Below are positions 1 to 9,284 of a stretch of DNA of 64,000 nt, piece by piece (the first letter of the stretch is position 1; every line of letters starts with the position of its first letter). The translations under genes and the position numbers were made by a program. Where the stretch lies: positions 62,001-126,000 of the forward strand of contig JAJYBB010000002.1 in assembly GCA_021779195.1 (NCBI GenBank). Direction: 5' to 3'. This stretch comes from Bacteroidota bacterium. Lineage in GTDB: Bacteria > Bacteroidota > Bacteroidia > Bacteroidales > Paludibacteraceae. The notes below the pieces were generated by a model. That model was not told the origin of the DNA, did not search any database, and was given only the letters and a program-made list of their open reading frames with translations.

Positions 1-58
1 TTCAAGAAAAAGCAGTACTTTAGTGCGATTTTTTCGACAGTAATTAAAAAAGAATTAG

Positions 59-2638
59 ATGATTGATCAAGACAGAATTATTAAAGTAAATATCGACGAA
101 GAAATGAAATCTTCGTACATCGATTATTCCATGTCAGTGATAGTTTCGCGTGCATTGCCCGATGTACGTGATGGGTTTAAACCAGTTCACCGTCGTGTTT
201 TATTTGGAATGAACGAGTTGGGTAACAATTCAGATAAACCTTATAAAAAATCTGCCAGAATCGTGGGTGAGGTTATGGGTAAATTCCATCCTCATGGCGA
301 TTCCTCGATTTACGGCACGTTGGTGCGCATGGCTCAGCCGTGGTCATTGAGATATCCGTTGGTCGATGGTCAAGGTAATTTTGGTTCGGTTGATGGTGAC
401 AGCCCTGCTGCCATGCGTTATACTGAAGCCCGTTTGCGTAAATTGGCAGAAGCAATGCTTGAAGATATTGAAAAAGATACAGTTGATTTTCAGCTTAACT
501 TTGATGATACACTCAAAGAGCCTGTTGTTTTGCCTACCCGTATTCCGAATTTATTGGTAAATGGTTCTTCTGGAATTGCAGTGGGAATGGCCACCAATAT
601 GGCTCCTCACAATTTATCGGAAGTAGTTGATGCTACAATTGCTTATATTGAAAATCCTGAAATTGAAATAGCTGGTTTATTAAAGTTTATCAAAGCACCC
701 GATTTTCCAACAGGTGGAATAATTTATGGCTATGCAGGTGTGAAAGAGGCATTTGAAACTGGACGCGGACGTATCGTGGTACGATCGAAAGTTGAAATTG
801 AAACAGATGCACAGAGTCGCGAAAAAATTGTGATTCGCGAAATTCCTTATCAGGTTAATAAATCAGAGTTAATTAAGTCGATTGTTGCGTTGGTCGAAGA
901 AAAACGAGTTGAAGGAATTTCCCATATCAACGACGAATCCGACCGGGAAGGAATGCGTATCGTGATTGATGTAAAGCGCGATGCCAATTCGAGTGTTGTT
1001 TTAAATAAGTTATTTAAATTCAGCGCATTACAATCATCTTTCAGCGTGAATAATATTGCATTGGTTCATGGTCGCCCGCACTTGTTAAATCTAAAAGATT
1101 TGATACATTATTTTGTCGAACACCGCCATGAAGTAGTCATCCGTAGAACAAAATATGAATTATCTGAAGCTGAAAAACGAGCCCACTTGTTAGAGGGATT
1201 TATGATAATTCTTGATAATTTAGATGAAGCCATTCAAATTATTCGCGATTCCAAAACTCCAGAAGAAGCCCGAACCCGATTGATGGAACGTTTCGGTTTG
1301 TCTGAAATTCAGTCGCGTGCCATTGTCGAAATGCGTTTACGTCAACTCACCGGCATGGAACAAGATAAATTGCGTGCCGAATATCAGGATGTTTTAAACC
1401 TGATAGCTCATTTGACAGAAATACTTGAAAAAGTGGAACTGCGCATGCAAATTATCAAAGATGAATTACTCGAAATAAAAGCAAAATACGGTGACGAACG
1501 CCGCACCGAAGTGGTTTACAGCTCCGAAGAATTTAATCCGGAAGATTTTTATTCTGATGATGAAATGATTATTACCATTTCGCATTTGGGATATATTAAA
1601 CGTACCGCATTGACTGAATTCCGTGCACAGAACAGGGGAGGAGTGGGTTCGAAAGGCAGCGATTCACGTGATGAAGATTTTATTGAATATATTTATCCCG
1701 CATCAATGCATAATACCATGTTATTTTTCACTCAAAAAGGGAAATGTTATTGGTTGAAAGTATACGAAATTCCGGAAGGAAGTAAAAATTCCAAAGGTCG
1801 GGCAATCCAAAATATGCTTAATATCGATAATAATGATAGCGTGAATGCATTCATTCGAGTAAAAGGATTAGCTGATAATGAGTATATTAATTCTCATTTT
1901 CTGATTTTTGCCACTAAAAATGGGGTGATCAAAAAAACTTCGCTTGAAGCGTACTCGCGTCCAAGGCAAAATGGGGTAAATGCCATTACCATTCGGGAAG
2001 ATGATCACGTTATTCAAGTAAGAATGACTGATGGAAATTCTGAAATATTGATGGCTAATCGCAATGGTCGAGCCATTCGTTTCCACGAATCGCAAGTCAG
2101 AGAAATGGGACGTACAGCAACAGGAGTTCGCGGCATGATGCTGGATGAAGACGGTCAAGATGAGGTAATCGGCATGATTTGTGTCAAAAAAGAAGAAATC
2201 CCGACGATCATGGTCGTTTCTCAACAAGGATACGGCAAACGTACCATGCTTGATGATGAAAACGGGGAGCCAGTATATCGGGTAACGCACAGAGGCGGTA
2301 AAGGTGTAAAAACTATGAATATCACTGATAAAACTGGAAAACTTGTCAGTATTAAAAATGTTTCGGATGATAATGACCTGATGATAATTAATAAATCGGG
2401 TATTACTATCAGACTAAATGTTGCCGATATTCGTGTAATGGGTCGTGCTACACAGGGTGTGCGGTTAATTAACTTAGAAAAACGTGGTGATGAAATTGCT
2501 TCGGTTTGTAAAGTTGATTCTGATCCCGTTTTAGCCGAAGAAATTGTTGAAACTATAGATGTTGAAAGTCTTGATATTGAAAACTCAGATGTAGAAAACA
2601 AGACATTGACAGATACAGAAGAAACGATTGACGAATAA
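59..2638 (+). CDS. gyrA: DNA gyrase subunit A
   Basis: The 859-residue protein is the breakage-reunion subunit of DNA gyrase, which introduces negative supercoils with GyrB. The quinolone-resistance region [10 protein letters not shown] spans residues 77-86 and the catalytic tyrosine is Y121 in AAMRYTEAR. Near residue 523 a GyrA-box variant (QNRGGVG) opens the C-terminal beta-pinwheel, which supports gyrase rather than topoisomerase IV. The C-terminal tail is acidic. Length is normal for the family. The start is the first in-frame ATG and has no clear Shine-Dalgarno site, as usual in Bacteroidota. The next gene follows after 65 bases without a terminator, so the two are probably cotranscribed. 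The promoter lies at or beyond the window edge. Confidence 0.97.
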   Translation: MIDQDRIIKVNIDEEMKSSYIDYSMSVIVSRALPDVRDGFKPVHRRVLFGMNELGNNSDKPYKKSARIVGEVMGKFHPHGDSSIYGTLVRMAQPWSLRYPLVDGQGNFGSVDGDSPAAMRYTEARLRKLAEAMLEDIEKDTVDFQLNFDDTLKEPVVLPTRIPNLLVNGSSGIAVGMATNMAPHNLSEVVDATIAYIENPEIEIAGLLKFIKAPDFPTGGIIYGYAGVKEAFETGRGRIVVRSKVEIETDAQSREKIVIREIPYQVNKSELIKSIVALVEEKRVEGISHINDESDREGMRIVIDVKRDANSSVVLNKLFKFSALQSSFSVNNIALVHGRPHLLNLKDLIHYFVEHRHEVVIRRTKYELSEAEKRAHLLEGFMIILDNLDEAIQIIRDSKTPEEARTRLMERFGLSEIQSRAIVEMRLRQLTGMEQDKLRAEYQDVLNLIAHLTEILEKVELRMQIIKDELLEIKAKYGDERRTEVVYSSEEFNPEDFYSDDEMIITISHLGYIKRTALTEFRAQNRGGVGSKGSDSRDEDFIEYIYPASMHNTMLFFTQKGKCYWLKVYEIPEGSKNSKGRAIQNMLNIDNNDSVNAFIRVKGLADNEYINSHFLIFATKNGVIKKTSLEAYSRPRQNGVNAITIREDDHVIQVRMTDGNSEILMANRNGRAIRFHESQVREMGRTATGVRGMMLDEDGQDEVIGMICVKKEEIPTIMVVSQQGYGKRTMLDDENGEPVYRVTHRGGKGVKTMNITDKTGKLVSIKNVSDDNDLMIINKSGITIRLNVADIRVMGRATQGVRLINLEKRGDEIASVCKVDSDPVLAEEIVETIDVESLDIENSDVENKTLTDTEETIDE

Positions 2639-2703
2639 GAATAATCACAAATTATACATAATTTTTAGTTGTATATTAAATCAAAAAAACAAAATTAATT
2701 GTT

Positions 2704-3930
2704 ATGAAGAAAATTATTTTAGCCCTATTTTTAGTAGTTAGCTTTACATCTTCTTTTGCTCAGAAAGCAAATGTTTCGAAAGCAAAAAATAAAGCTTTAA
2801 TGGATAATCCTGATTTTGCAGGAGCGCGTGAGGCTATTTTGCCCGCCCTTCAAGATCCCACAACCAAAAATGATCCTTATACATGGTATGTTGCCGGATT
2901 AATTGGTAACAAAGAGAATGATGTCTTGTACCAAAAAGCACTGTTAAATCAAAAGTTTGATTCCGACGAAAAAGGTAAAGCCATCTTGGAATCGTATAAT
3001 TATTTTTTGAAAGCCGATAGTTTAGATCTTTTGCCCAATGCCAAAGGCAAAGTAAAACCTCGTTTTGAGAAAGATATAAAAGCGAAAATAAAAGATTATT
3101 ACACGACACAGCAAAATTTAATTGCTTATGGTGCTTATTTGTATGAAAATAAAAAATATGCAGATGCTGTAAATGCATTTGATGTTTATTTACAAATACC
3201 CAAATTAACATTGATGAATCATGAAATTCCAATGGATTCAACTTATAACAAAATTTCTTACTACACGGCAATTGCAGCTTCGTATGCCAATATGCACGAT
3301 AAAGCTATCTCTATTCTTGAAAATCTGAAAGATAAAAATTACGAAACACTGACTGTTTACGAATTACTATATCAGGAATATCAAACCAAAAAAGATACTG
3401 TTAATTTTGTTAAAACATTAAAAGATGGTTTTGATAAATATCCTAACGAACCTTGGTTCCTTCAAAATTTGATTAACTATTTTATTTATTCCGGAAAAAC
3501 AAAAGATGCTTTAACTTATCTCAATACGGCAATTGAGCGTGAACCAAAGAATCCTCAATATCATTACGTTAAAGGTAATTTAGATGAATCGTTTGGAAAT
3601 ACGGATGAAGCGATTAAAGACTTCAATTTAGCCATTCAATTGGATTCTACTTTAGCTGATGCTTATGCCGGTTTGGGTCGTTTGTATTATAATAAGGCTG
3701 TAAAAGTATTGGAAAATGCTAATAATCTGAAAGATAATAAGCAAGTTGTAGTTGAACAAACCAAAGCCCAAGGGTTTTTTCAACAATCAGTTCCCTTTTT
3801 TCAGAAAGCTGCACAGTTAAAACCCAAGGAAATTGAATATAAACGTACGCTTAAAACCTTGTATTACCGTTTAAAAATGGATAAAGAATTCGAGGCAATC
3901 AATAAAGAAATTCAGGCATTGCAACAATAG
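2704..3930 (+). CDS. Secreted tetratricopeptide repeat protein
   Basis: The 408-residue protein begins with a signal peptide (MKKIILALFLVVSF... cut near AFAQ-like SSFAQ at residue 20), so it should be periplasmic or surface exposed. The remainder is helical TPR-type sequence. The clearest repeats lie at about residues 255-320 (repeated A-x-Y-x3-G patterns such as DAYAGLGRLYYNKA). TPR arrays normally bind other proteins; the partner is not visible here. A TPR gene directly after gyrA is, from memory, common in Bacteroidales. A strong terminator follows the stop codon. No enzymatic motif is seen. Confidence 0.85.
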   Translation: MKKIILALFLVVSFTSSFAQKANVSKAKNKALMDNPDFAGAREAILPALQDPTTKNDPYTWYVAGLIGNKENDVLYQKALLNQKFDSDEKGKAILESYNYFLKADSLDLLPNAKGKVKPRFEKDIKAKIKDYYTTQQNLIAYGAYLYENKKYADAVNAFDVYLQIPKLTLMNHEIPMDSTYNKISYYTAIAASYANMHDKAISILENLKDKNYETLTVYELLYQEYQTKKDTVNFVKTLKDGFDKYPNEPWFLQNLINYFIYSGKTKDALTYLNTAIEREPKNPQYHYVKGNLDESFGNTDEAIKDFNLAIQLDSTLADAYAGLGRLYYNKAVKVLENANNLKDNKQVVVEQTKAQGFFQQSVPFFQKAAQLKPKEIEYKRTLKTLYYRLKMDKEFEAINKEIQALQQ

Positions 3931-3948
3931 AATAATAAAATTGAAGAA

Positions 3949-3981
3949 CGGCTATTCGAGAAATTGAATAGCCGTTTTTTT
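3949..3981 (+). terminator. Rho-independent terminator after gyrA-TPR operon
   Basis: A perfect 9-bp stem (CGGCTATTC pairing with GAATAGCCG, extended by two A-T pairs) with an 8-base loop is followed by seven T residues, 19 bases after the TPR stop codon. Confidence 0.92.
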
Positions 3982-4050
3982 AGTATTCCGAGCATGGAAT
4001 GATGGTTCAAGTATGATATTCCCCATTATTGGAACAATCTCAGCAGAAAG

Positions 4051-4140
4051 TTAAATATGTTTTGTTGCTGCAATACGAACCTGATATCTGCTATGTAAAT
4101 CAATTCTCGCCGTGAGATACATAAATCCCATTTTTATTGT
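4051..4140 (-). pseudogene. Fragment of an IS3-type (rve) transposase
   Basis: Read on the minus strand, about 30 codons encode GFMYLTARIDLHSRYQV, which resembles the YLTAIIDLYSR strand around the first catalytic Asp of IS3-family DDE integrases. A stop codon follows within 12 residues and the upstream reading continues only in another frame. I read it as a short decayed relic. The alternative is chance similarity; the match is short, so confidence is limited. Confidence 0.4.
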
Positions 4141-4371
4141 AATATTCATTGTCCAAACCTGCTTGCTTTTGGCAAGGTCCAAATTCCTCAAAAGATAGAG
4201 AGATAAGTTGGAAGAAACGAGCTAAAACAGGCGTTTCAGCTTTCCACCATTCAGGCAGTTTGAATAATAATTTATTCATACAGTTGATTTTTTCGTGTAA
4301 ATGTACAAGTCAATCAGCTGTTTAATAAATACAAGAATAATACTAAATGATGCTTTTTGAAGCTATAAAAC

Positions 4372-4400
4372 AAGCCCTGGTGATGAAATCACTAGGGCTT
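4372..4400 (-). terminator. Strong hairpin, possible minus-strand terminator
   Basis: AAGCCCTGGTGAT pairs with ATCACTAGGGCTT (13 bp, one G-T wobble) around a GAA loop. On the minus strand it is followed by GTTTTAT, so it could stop minus-strand transcription, for example of the decayed gene region to its left. No intact gene clearly uses it. Confidence 0.4.
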
Positions 4401-4528
4401 ATAAAATGATTATTGAGATTCAGAAAGATGATTTCTCTCCCAAGATAACCAGTTCAATAACACAAAGAATTTGCCTTTAATTGTATGTGTTTTTGAAATA
4501 AAAAGGGCGAAAAACGGTAGAGTTGCAA

Positions 4529-4561
4529 ATAAAAAAGACCTACACTCTCATGTAAGTCTTT
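4529..4561 (-). terminator. Terminator of tRNA-Pro
   Basis: On the minus strand an 11-bp stem (AAAGACTTACA with TGTAGGTCTTT, one U-G wobble) and a 6-base loop run into a U-rich tail. It begins 12 bases after the tRNA 3' end, so it is the natural terminator of that transcript. Confidence 0.85.
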
Positions 4562-4573
4562 CATTTTAAACAG

Positions 4574-4649
4574 TCGGGATGACAAGATTCGAACTTGCGA
4601 CCACTCGCCCCCCAGACGAGTACTCTAAACCGGGCTGAGCTACATCCCG
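4574..4649 (-). tRNA. tRNA-Pro (anticodon GGG)
   Basis: On the minus strand a 76-nt cloverleaf is readable. The acceptor stem is CGGGATG with CATCCCG. The anticodon loop CTGGGGG carries GGG with G37, as expected for proline tRNA. The T arm is GCAAG-TTCGAAT-CTTGT and the discriminator base is A. CCA is not encoded. It should read CCC and CCU codons. A -7 element sits just upstream and a terminator just downstream. Confidence 0.95.
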
Positions 4650-4667
4650 CTCAATTTTTTTGTGGCA

Positions 4668-4675
4668 CAAAATTA
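4668..4675 (-). promoter_or_regulatory. -7 element for tRNA-Pro
   Basis: On the minus strand TAATTTTG matches the Bacteroidota -7 consensus TAnnTTTG and lies 18 bases upstream of the mature tRNA 5' end. No good -33 TTG is seen at the usual spacing. Confidence 0.6.
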
Positions 4676-5012
4676 TAAAAAAGAATTGTTTTATCGAAAT
4701 TTTTAAAGCCTTTAATTGTAAAATACTGGTAATAATTTCTCAAAAATTTAATAATGAGTTCGTTCCGAAAAACAAGTTTTAATAGAATATCAATGGTTTT
4801 CAATTTGAGTCATAAATATAACACTTTCAAAATGAATTTATTAGAGCAAAAGTAATTTGGTTATCGTGTTGAATGTATCTCTTTTTCAGCGAACATACAA
4901 TATTCAATTCCTTATATTTTATAGTGTCAATTTTAGAAAGATTCCTATTGATATGTCAGTTTTGTGATAACGAATAATTTTAAGATGAATGTAATTTCAA
5001 AATAACTGAATG
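4676..5012. other. Intergenic, nothing recognised
   Basis: About 340 A+T-rich bases lie between the tRNA promoter and the 3' end of cls. I see no convincing reading frame, hairpin or repeat. Confidence 0.6.
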
Positions 5013-6440
5013 CTACATAAGCGGACTAAACAAACGAGCAAAAGACTCTTTTAATTTTTGACTTCTTTTTCTGTTATTCCAATCATTTAAATTTAATTCC
5101 ACACAATGTTCTATATCTTCAAGATAAAGTTGTTTTAGTTTTTGGGCGGTAGGGGCGTCGTAAATAAATGCATTAGCCTCAAAATTTTGGTTAAAACTTC
5201 GTTCATCAAAGTTAGCCGATCCAACAATTGAAATAAAATCATCAATCACGATAGCTTTGCTATGCAGAAAACCTCTCTGATATAAGTAAACTTTTCCGCC
5301 TGCATCAAGAACATTGCCTAAATATGTTATTGTACTGGCAGTAGAAAGAGGAGAATCAGATTTAACAGGGATCATGAGTCTCACATCTATTCCACTTAAT
5401 ACAGCAATTTCAATGCAATTTGAAATTACATCGGTTGGCATAAAATAGGGTGTATGAATATATACGTATTTTGTTGCACTTATAATGGCAGAGGCAATAC
5501 CTTGCATGATGGATTCCCAATCTGTATCAGGTCCGCTGCTTACTAATTGGACCATATTTGGTCCGAAAATTTTTGGTTTCGGAAAGTATTCAGGTCCATC
5601 AATAAATTTTCGATCCACAAAGTACCAATCGATCATAAATAATAATTGTAATCCATGCACAGCAGCCCCTTCCATTCGAACAAATGTATCTCTCCAATTG
5701 CCCAATTTATTACCGTAAATATATCGGTCTGCAACGTTTAAGCCACCGATAAAACCGATTTCTCCATCGATCACCACTAATTTCCGGTGATTCCGATAGT
5801 TTATTTTACTACTGCGAGAAATTTTCCAGCGAAAAGGAAGAAATGCCCGCGCATAAATGCCGGCATCTCTCAAAGATTGAATATATTTTTTTGAAAGTTT
5901 AAAACTTCCCCAATAATCAAATATCATTCTTACCCGGATGCCTTCTTTTGTTTTTGAAATGAGTAACTCGCGAAGTTGGTTTGAAATCCGGTCATCGTCA
6001 AAAATAAAAAATTGGAGGTGAATATGATCCTTAGCCTTCTTGATTTCATCAAATAGCGATTCAAAACTTTCGTTTCCTGAAGAAAAAACATCGATTTTAT
6101 TGTTGCAGTATCCGGAAGCATCGCTGTTTCTATTTAGCAGTTTTATTAAATTGAGTTGATTAGATGTGAAAATACTCAAATCGATATTGTTATTTTCGAT
6201 TGGGATAAAGGGTCTATCTATCACTTTACGAATACTTTTCTTAGAAATTATTTTCTTTTTACGATAATCTTGACCAAAATAAAGGTACAAAATCATGCCC
6301 AATAAAGGCAGAAAGAGCAGAACCAACACCCAGGAAATGGATTTAACAGGATTCCGATTTTCTAACAATAGCACCGAAATGGTACTTAAAATGGTATATG
6401 TATAGAGAATAATAAGGAATAGAGCAAATAAATTGGTCAT
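5013..6440 (-). CDS. cls: Cardiolipin synthase (phospholipase D family)
   Basis: This membrane enzyme joins two phosphatidylglycerol molecules into cardiolipin. Two N-terminal transmembrane helices (the PLDc_N region ending in LYFGQDYRKKK) precede two HxKxxxxD catalytic motifs, NHRKLVVID in the middle and FLHSKAIVID near the C-terminus, each followed by the usual G-G/S-x-N segment (IGGLN, VGSANFD). I chose the ATG at 6440, giving about 475 residues, because a -7 element at 6492-6499 puts transcription start downstream of an alternative ATG at 6494. The gene stands alone and diverges from parA. Confidence 0.93.
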   Translation of the reverse strand: MTNLFALFLIILYTYTILSTISVLLLENRNPVKSISWVLVLLFLPLLGMILYLYFGQDYRKKKIISKKSIRKVIDRPFIPIENNNIDLSIFTSNQLNLIKLLNRNSDASGYCNNKIDVFSSGNESFESLFDEIKKAKDHIHLQFFIFDDDRISNQLRELLISKTKEGIRVRMIFDYWGSFKLSKKYIQSLRDAGIYARAFLPFRWKISRSSKINYRNHRKLVVIDGEIGFIGGLNVADRYIYGNKLGNWRDTFVRMEGAAVHGLQLLFMIDWYFVDRKFIDGPEYFPKPKIFGPNMVQLVSSGPDTDWESIMQGIASAIISATKYVYIHTPYFMPTDVISNCIEIAVLSGIDVRLMIPVKSDSPLSTASTITYLGNVLDAGGKVYLYQRGFLHSKAIVIDDFISIVGSANFDERSFNQNFEANAFIYDAPTAQKLKQLYLEDIEHCVELNLNDWNNRKRSQKLKESFARLFSPLM

Positions 6441-6491
6441 ATTACCGTAGATTAAGCTTTTTGATTTAATGAGAGTATGATTTTTAAGCCA

Positions 6492-6499
6492 CAAAGTTA
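6492..6499 (-). promoter_or_regulatory. -7 element upstream of cls
   Basis: On the minus strand TAACTTTG fits TAnnTTTG. Transcription would begin near 6485, about 45 bases before the chosen cls start. The -33 box is weak. Confidence 0.5.
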
Positions 6500-6754
6500 T
6501 AAAAATTCAGATTAATTTCATTATATTTAATTGCTTATGTTTGACGGATGAACATAAAAATTTATGGAAATAAAATTCGACAAAATTTCAAACCATATTC
6601 CAGCAATTTATCGGCTTCTTATTGGAGTTCATTTGTAGATCGTATTTTGAATCATGCTTGTTTCATATATTTGTAAATCAATAATATGCTATTTTCAATT
6701 TAATTTTTTGTTACTAAAAAAAACCTTATTTATAAACGACGAATTGAGTTGAAG

Positions 6755-6785
6755 TTGAATGGGTGGATTTATTTTACTATCTTTG
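6755..6785 (+). promoter_or_regulatory. Promoter of the parA-parB run
   Basis: TTG at 6755-6757 and TATCTTTG at 6778-6785 are separated by 20 bases, a close match to the Bacteroidota -33/-7 promoter. It leaves a 5' leader of roughly 105 A+T-rich bases before parA. Apart from this, I see nothing else in the cls-parA gap. Confidence 0.75.
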
Positions 6786-6896
6786 CGATGCAGTAAAATT
6801 CATCTTAAACTGTATTTAAATAAATTGAAAATCAATTTGTTGATTTTTTGAATAAAAATTTATACATTGTAAAAATTATTTTTTTAATTAAATAAA

Positions 6897-7664
6897 ATGG
6901 GTCGAATTATTTCGTTGGCGAATCAAAAAGGCGGGGTAGGTAAAACTACGACAGCCATTAATTTAGCCGCTTCGTTGGCTTCGCTTGGAAAAAAAATATT
7001 GTTGATCGATGCAGATCCTCAAGCCAACGCTTCCTCCGGTTTAGGAATTGATATTCGAAAACTCGAATTCACAATCTATGAATGTTTAATCGATAACGTT
7101 CCGCCTGTGCAGGCTATCTTATCAACCGAGGTCGAAAATTTATTTGTTTTACCTTCACATATAGATTTAGTTGGAGCAGAAATTGAAATGTTAAACTTGG
7201 ATAATCGAGAAAGAGTATTGCAAAATTTATTGGTGCCGCTAAAATCTGATTATGATTATTTGTTGATTGACTGTTCGCCTTCATTAGGGTTAATTACCGT
7301 GAATGCACTTACGGCATCCGATTCGGTGATTATTCCGGTTCAATGCGAATATTTTGCACTTGAGGGTATTAGTAAACTATTGAATACCATTAAGATAATA
7401 AAAAGTAAATTAAATCCGACACTCGATATCGAAGGTTTTTTATTAACCATGTACGACAACCGTTTACGTTTAGCCAATCAGGTTTATGGTGAAGTGAAAA
7501 AACATTTTGCTGGTATGGTTTTCGAAGCCGTGATTACCAGAAATGTCAGATTAAGTGAAGCTCCAAGTCATGGAAAGCCTGTTTTGCTTTATGATGCAGA
7601 ATCAAAAGGCTCTTCAAATTACATGGATCTGGCGAAAGAATTGATTGCAAAAAATGCACAATAA
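6897..7664 (+). CDS. parA: Chromosome-partitioning ATPase ParA (Soj)
   Basis: The 255-residue P-loop ATPase has the deviant Walker A motif KGGVGKTTT at residues 11-19, the A' motif LLIDADPQ at 35-42 and a Walker B strand (YLLIDCSPSLG) near 120-130. ParA binds DNA nonspecifically and, with ParB bound at parS sites, moves and separates replicated origins. The short length, without an N-terminal DNA-binding domain, is that of chromosomal Soj proteins. parB follows after 48 bases. Confidence 0.96.
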   Translation: MGRIISLANQKGGVGKTTTAINLAASLASLGKKILLIDADPQANASSGLGIDIRKLEFTIYECLIDNVPPVQAILSTEVENLFVLPSHIDLVGAEIEMLNLDNRERVLQNLLVPLKSDYDYLLIDCSPSLGLITVNALTASDSVIIPVQCEYFALEGISKLLNTIKIIKSKLNPTLDIEGFLLTMYDNRLRLANQVYGEVKKHFAGMVFEAVITRNVRLSEAPSHGKPVLLYDAESKGSSNYMDLAKELIAKNAQ

Positions 7665-7712
7665 ATAGAAACTCACGAAATTAAAGTTACATTGTAACGT
7701 TTTCGAAAAATT

Positions 7713-8591
7713 ATGGCAAAAAACACAGGGTTAGGGCGGGGATTAGGAGCTTTAATTGATAACGACAATTTTAGTACAAGTGGTTCGTCATCAATTAATG
7801 AAGTTAACTTGGATTTAATTATTGCAAATCCAAATCAACCGCGAAGCCATTTTGACGAAGATACATTAACTGAATTAGCAGCTTCCATTCGTGAATTAGG
7901 TGTGATCTCGCCTATCACCCTTCGTAAAAACGACGATGGTACATACTTGATCATTGCAGGAGAAAGACGATTCAGGGCATCCAAACAAGTTGGATTAAAA
8001 AGCATTCCTGCTTATGTAAAAACTGCTGCCGACGAACAGGTTATGGAGATGGCATTAATTGAAAACATTCAACGGGAAGACTTGAATGCCATTGAAATAG
8101 CACTGACATTTTACCGCTTGATGGAAGAATACAAACTTACCCAGGAACGGCTTAGCGAACGGGTAGGTAAAAAACGAACCACCATTGCAAACTATTTGAG
8201 ACTGTTGCGATTACCTGCTGAAATTCAGATGGGTATAAAAGATAAGAAAATTGACATGGGACATGCCCGTGCCATTTTGGGAATTGCCGACCCGGGTGTT
8301 CAGCTTCATTTATATGAATTAATTCTTAAAAATGAATATCCGGTACGGAAAGTTGAAGAGTTGGTTCGTCAGTATGCCGAAACAGCAACTTTTGATGCTC
8401 CTTCAAAAGGAACTGTACAGAATCCGCTCAAAGATCTTCCGGAGTATGAGGATTTGAAAACACAGTTAAGTAAAACTTTCGGTACTAAAATTCAATTTTC
8501 ATGCAACCCTGATGGTAAAGGGAAAATAACCATTCCTTTTTCGAATGACGAGGAGTTGGCACGAATTATGGAGTTATTCGATAAAATCTAA
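7713..8591 (+). CDS. parB: Chromosome-partitioning protein ParB (Spo0J)
   Basis: The 292-residue protein has the typical GLGRGLGALI start. Its N-terminal ParB/Srx CTPase domain shows GERRFRASK (83-91) and ENIQREDLN (117-125). A helix-turn-helix that contacts parS (about 138-170, TQERLSERVGKKRTTIANYLR) follows, and then a dimerisation tail. It loads on parS and spreads to form the partition complex with ParA. I did not find a clear copy of the canonical parS palindrome in this window by eye. It is part of the parA operon. Confidence 0.95.
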   Translation: MAKNTGLGRGLGALIDNDNFSTSGSSSINEVNLDLIIANPNQPRSHFDEDTLTELAASIRELGVISPITLRKNDDGTYLIIAGERRFRASKQVGLKSIPAYVKTAADEQVMEMALIENIQREDLNAIEIALTFYRLMEEYKLTQERLSERVGKKRTTIANYLRLLRLPAEIQMGIKDKKIDMGHARAILGIADPGVQLHLYELILKNEYPVRKVEELVRQYAETATFDAPSKGTVQNPLKDLPEYEDLKTQLSKTFGTKIQFSCNPDGKGKITIPFSNDEELARIMELFDKI

Positions 8592-8602
8592 GATGGTTTT
8601 TC

Positions 8603-9259
8603 GTGAATAGTAAACTTTTTATATTGTCATCTTTTTTTTTCCTGGTTACATTTTGTGTTCAGGCGCAAAATACATCTGAAAAAACGTTGATCAAAACTGA
8701 TACGATTGCAAAATCAAAAGCCGAACGTACCGAAATAACCGATTCGTTGCGGCAATTAGCTTACAGACCTAATCCAATGAAAGTAGTTTGGATGGGTGCG
8801 ATTATTCCGGGTTATGGACAAATTCTAAATCATAAATTATGGAAGTTACCTATTGTGTATGGTGGATTCATGGGATGTATTTATGCAATCTCATGGAATA
8901 ATAATAAATATGAATCGTTTAAAAATGCATATAGAGATATCATTGATTCTGATCCCAATACCAACAGCTTTTTGAATCTTATCCCGAAAGGATATACGAT
9001 CGATACGTATGGAGGAATATCGGGCTATACTTCAATTTTGAAATCTGCTCAAGACAATTATCGTCGATACCGTGATTTGAGTATCATCGTATCTGTGGGG
9101 TTTTATGCCTTAACATTAGTGGATGCTTATGTCGATGCGCAATTATATGATTTTGATATTAGTCCTGATTTATCACTTCGTTTTCAACCAACTCTGATTG
9201 ATGCCGGATCGGGATTCTCGAACACGCTGGGAATGCAATGTAGCATTCGACTCAAATAA
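8603..9259 (+). CDS. DUF5683 family membrane-associated protein
   Basis: The 218-residue protein starts at GTG, 12 bases after the parB stop; the nearby ATG at 8593 is closed after four codons. A signal-like N-terminus (LFILSSFFFLVTFCVQAQ) is followed by PNPMKVVWMGAIIPGYGQILN, a conserved stretch of DUF5683, and two further hydrophobic segments. The function is unknown. From memory, the order parA-parB-DUF5683-MltD is conserved in Bacteroidales, which suggests a link to cell-wall growth or envelope organisation, but this is inference. Confidence 0.8.
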   Translation: MNSKLFILSSFFFLVTFCVQAQNTSEKTLIKTDTIAKSKAERTEITDSLRQLAYRPNPMKVVWMGAIIPGYGQILNHKLWKLPIVYGGFMGCIYAISWNNNKYESFKNAYRDIIDSDPNTNSFLNLIPKGYTIDTYGGISGYTSILKSAQDNYRRYRDLSIIVSVGFYALTLVDAYVDAQLYDFDISPDLSLRFQPTLIDAGSGFSNTLGMQCSIRLK

Positions 9260-9284
9260 TTTTTCAAATCGTTAATTTATTAGC

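Noticed and set aside
4100-4279. Minus-strand 59-codon frame beginning MNKLLFKLPEWWKAE
   Set aside because: It overlaps the transposase relic in another frame and matches no family I know. It could be real, but support is too weak.
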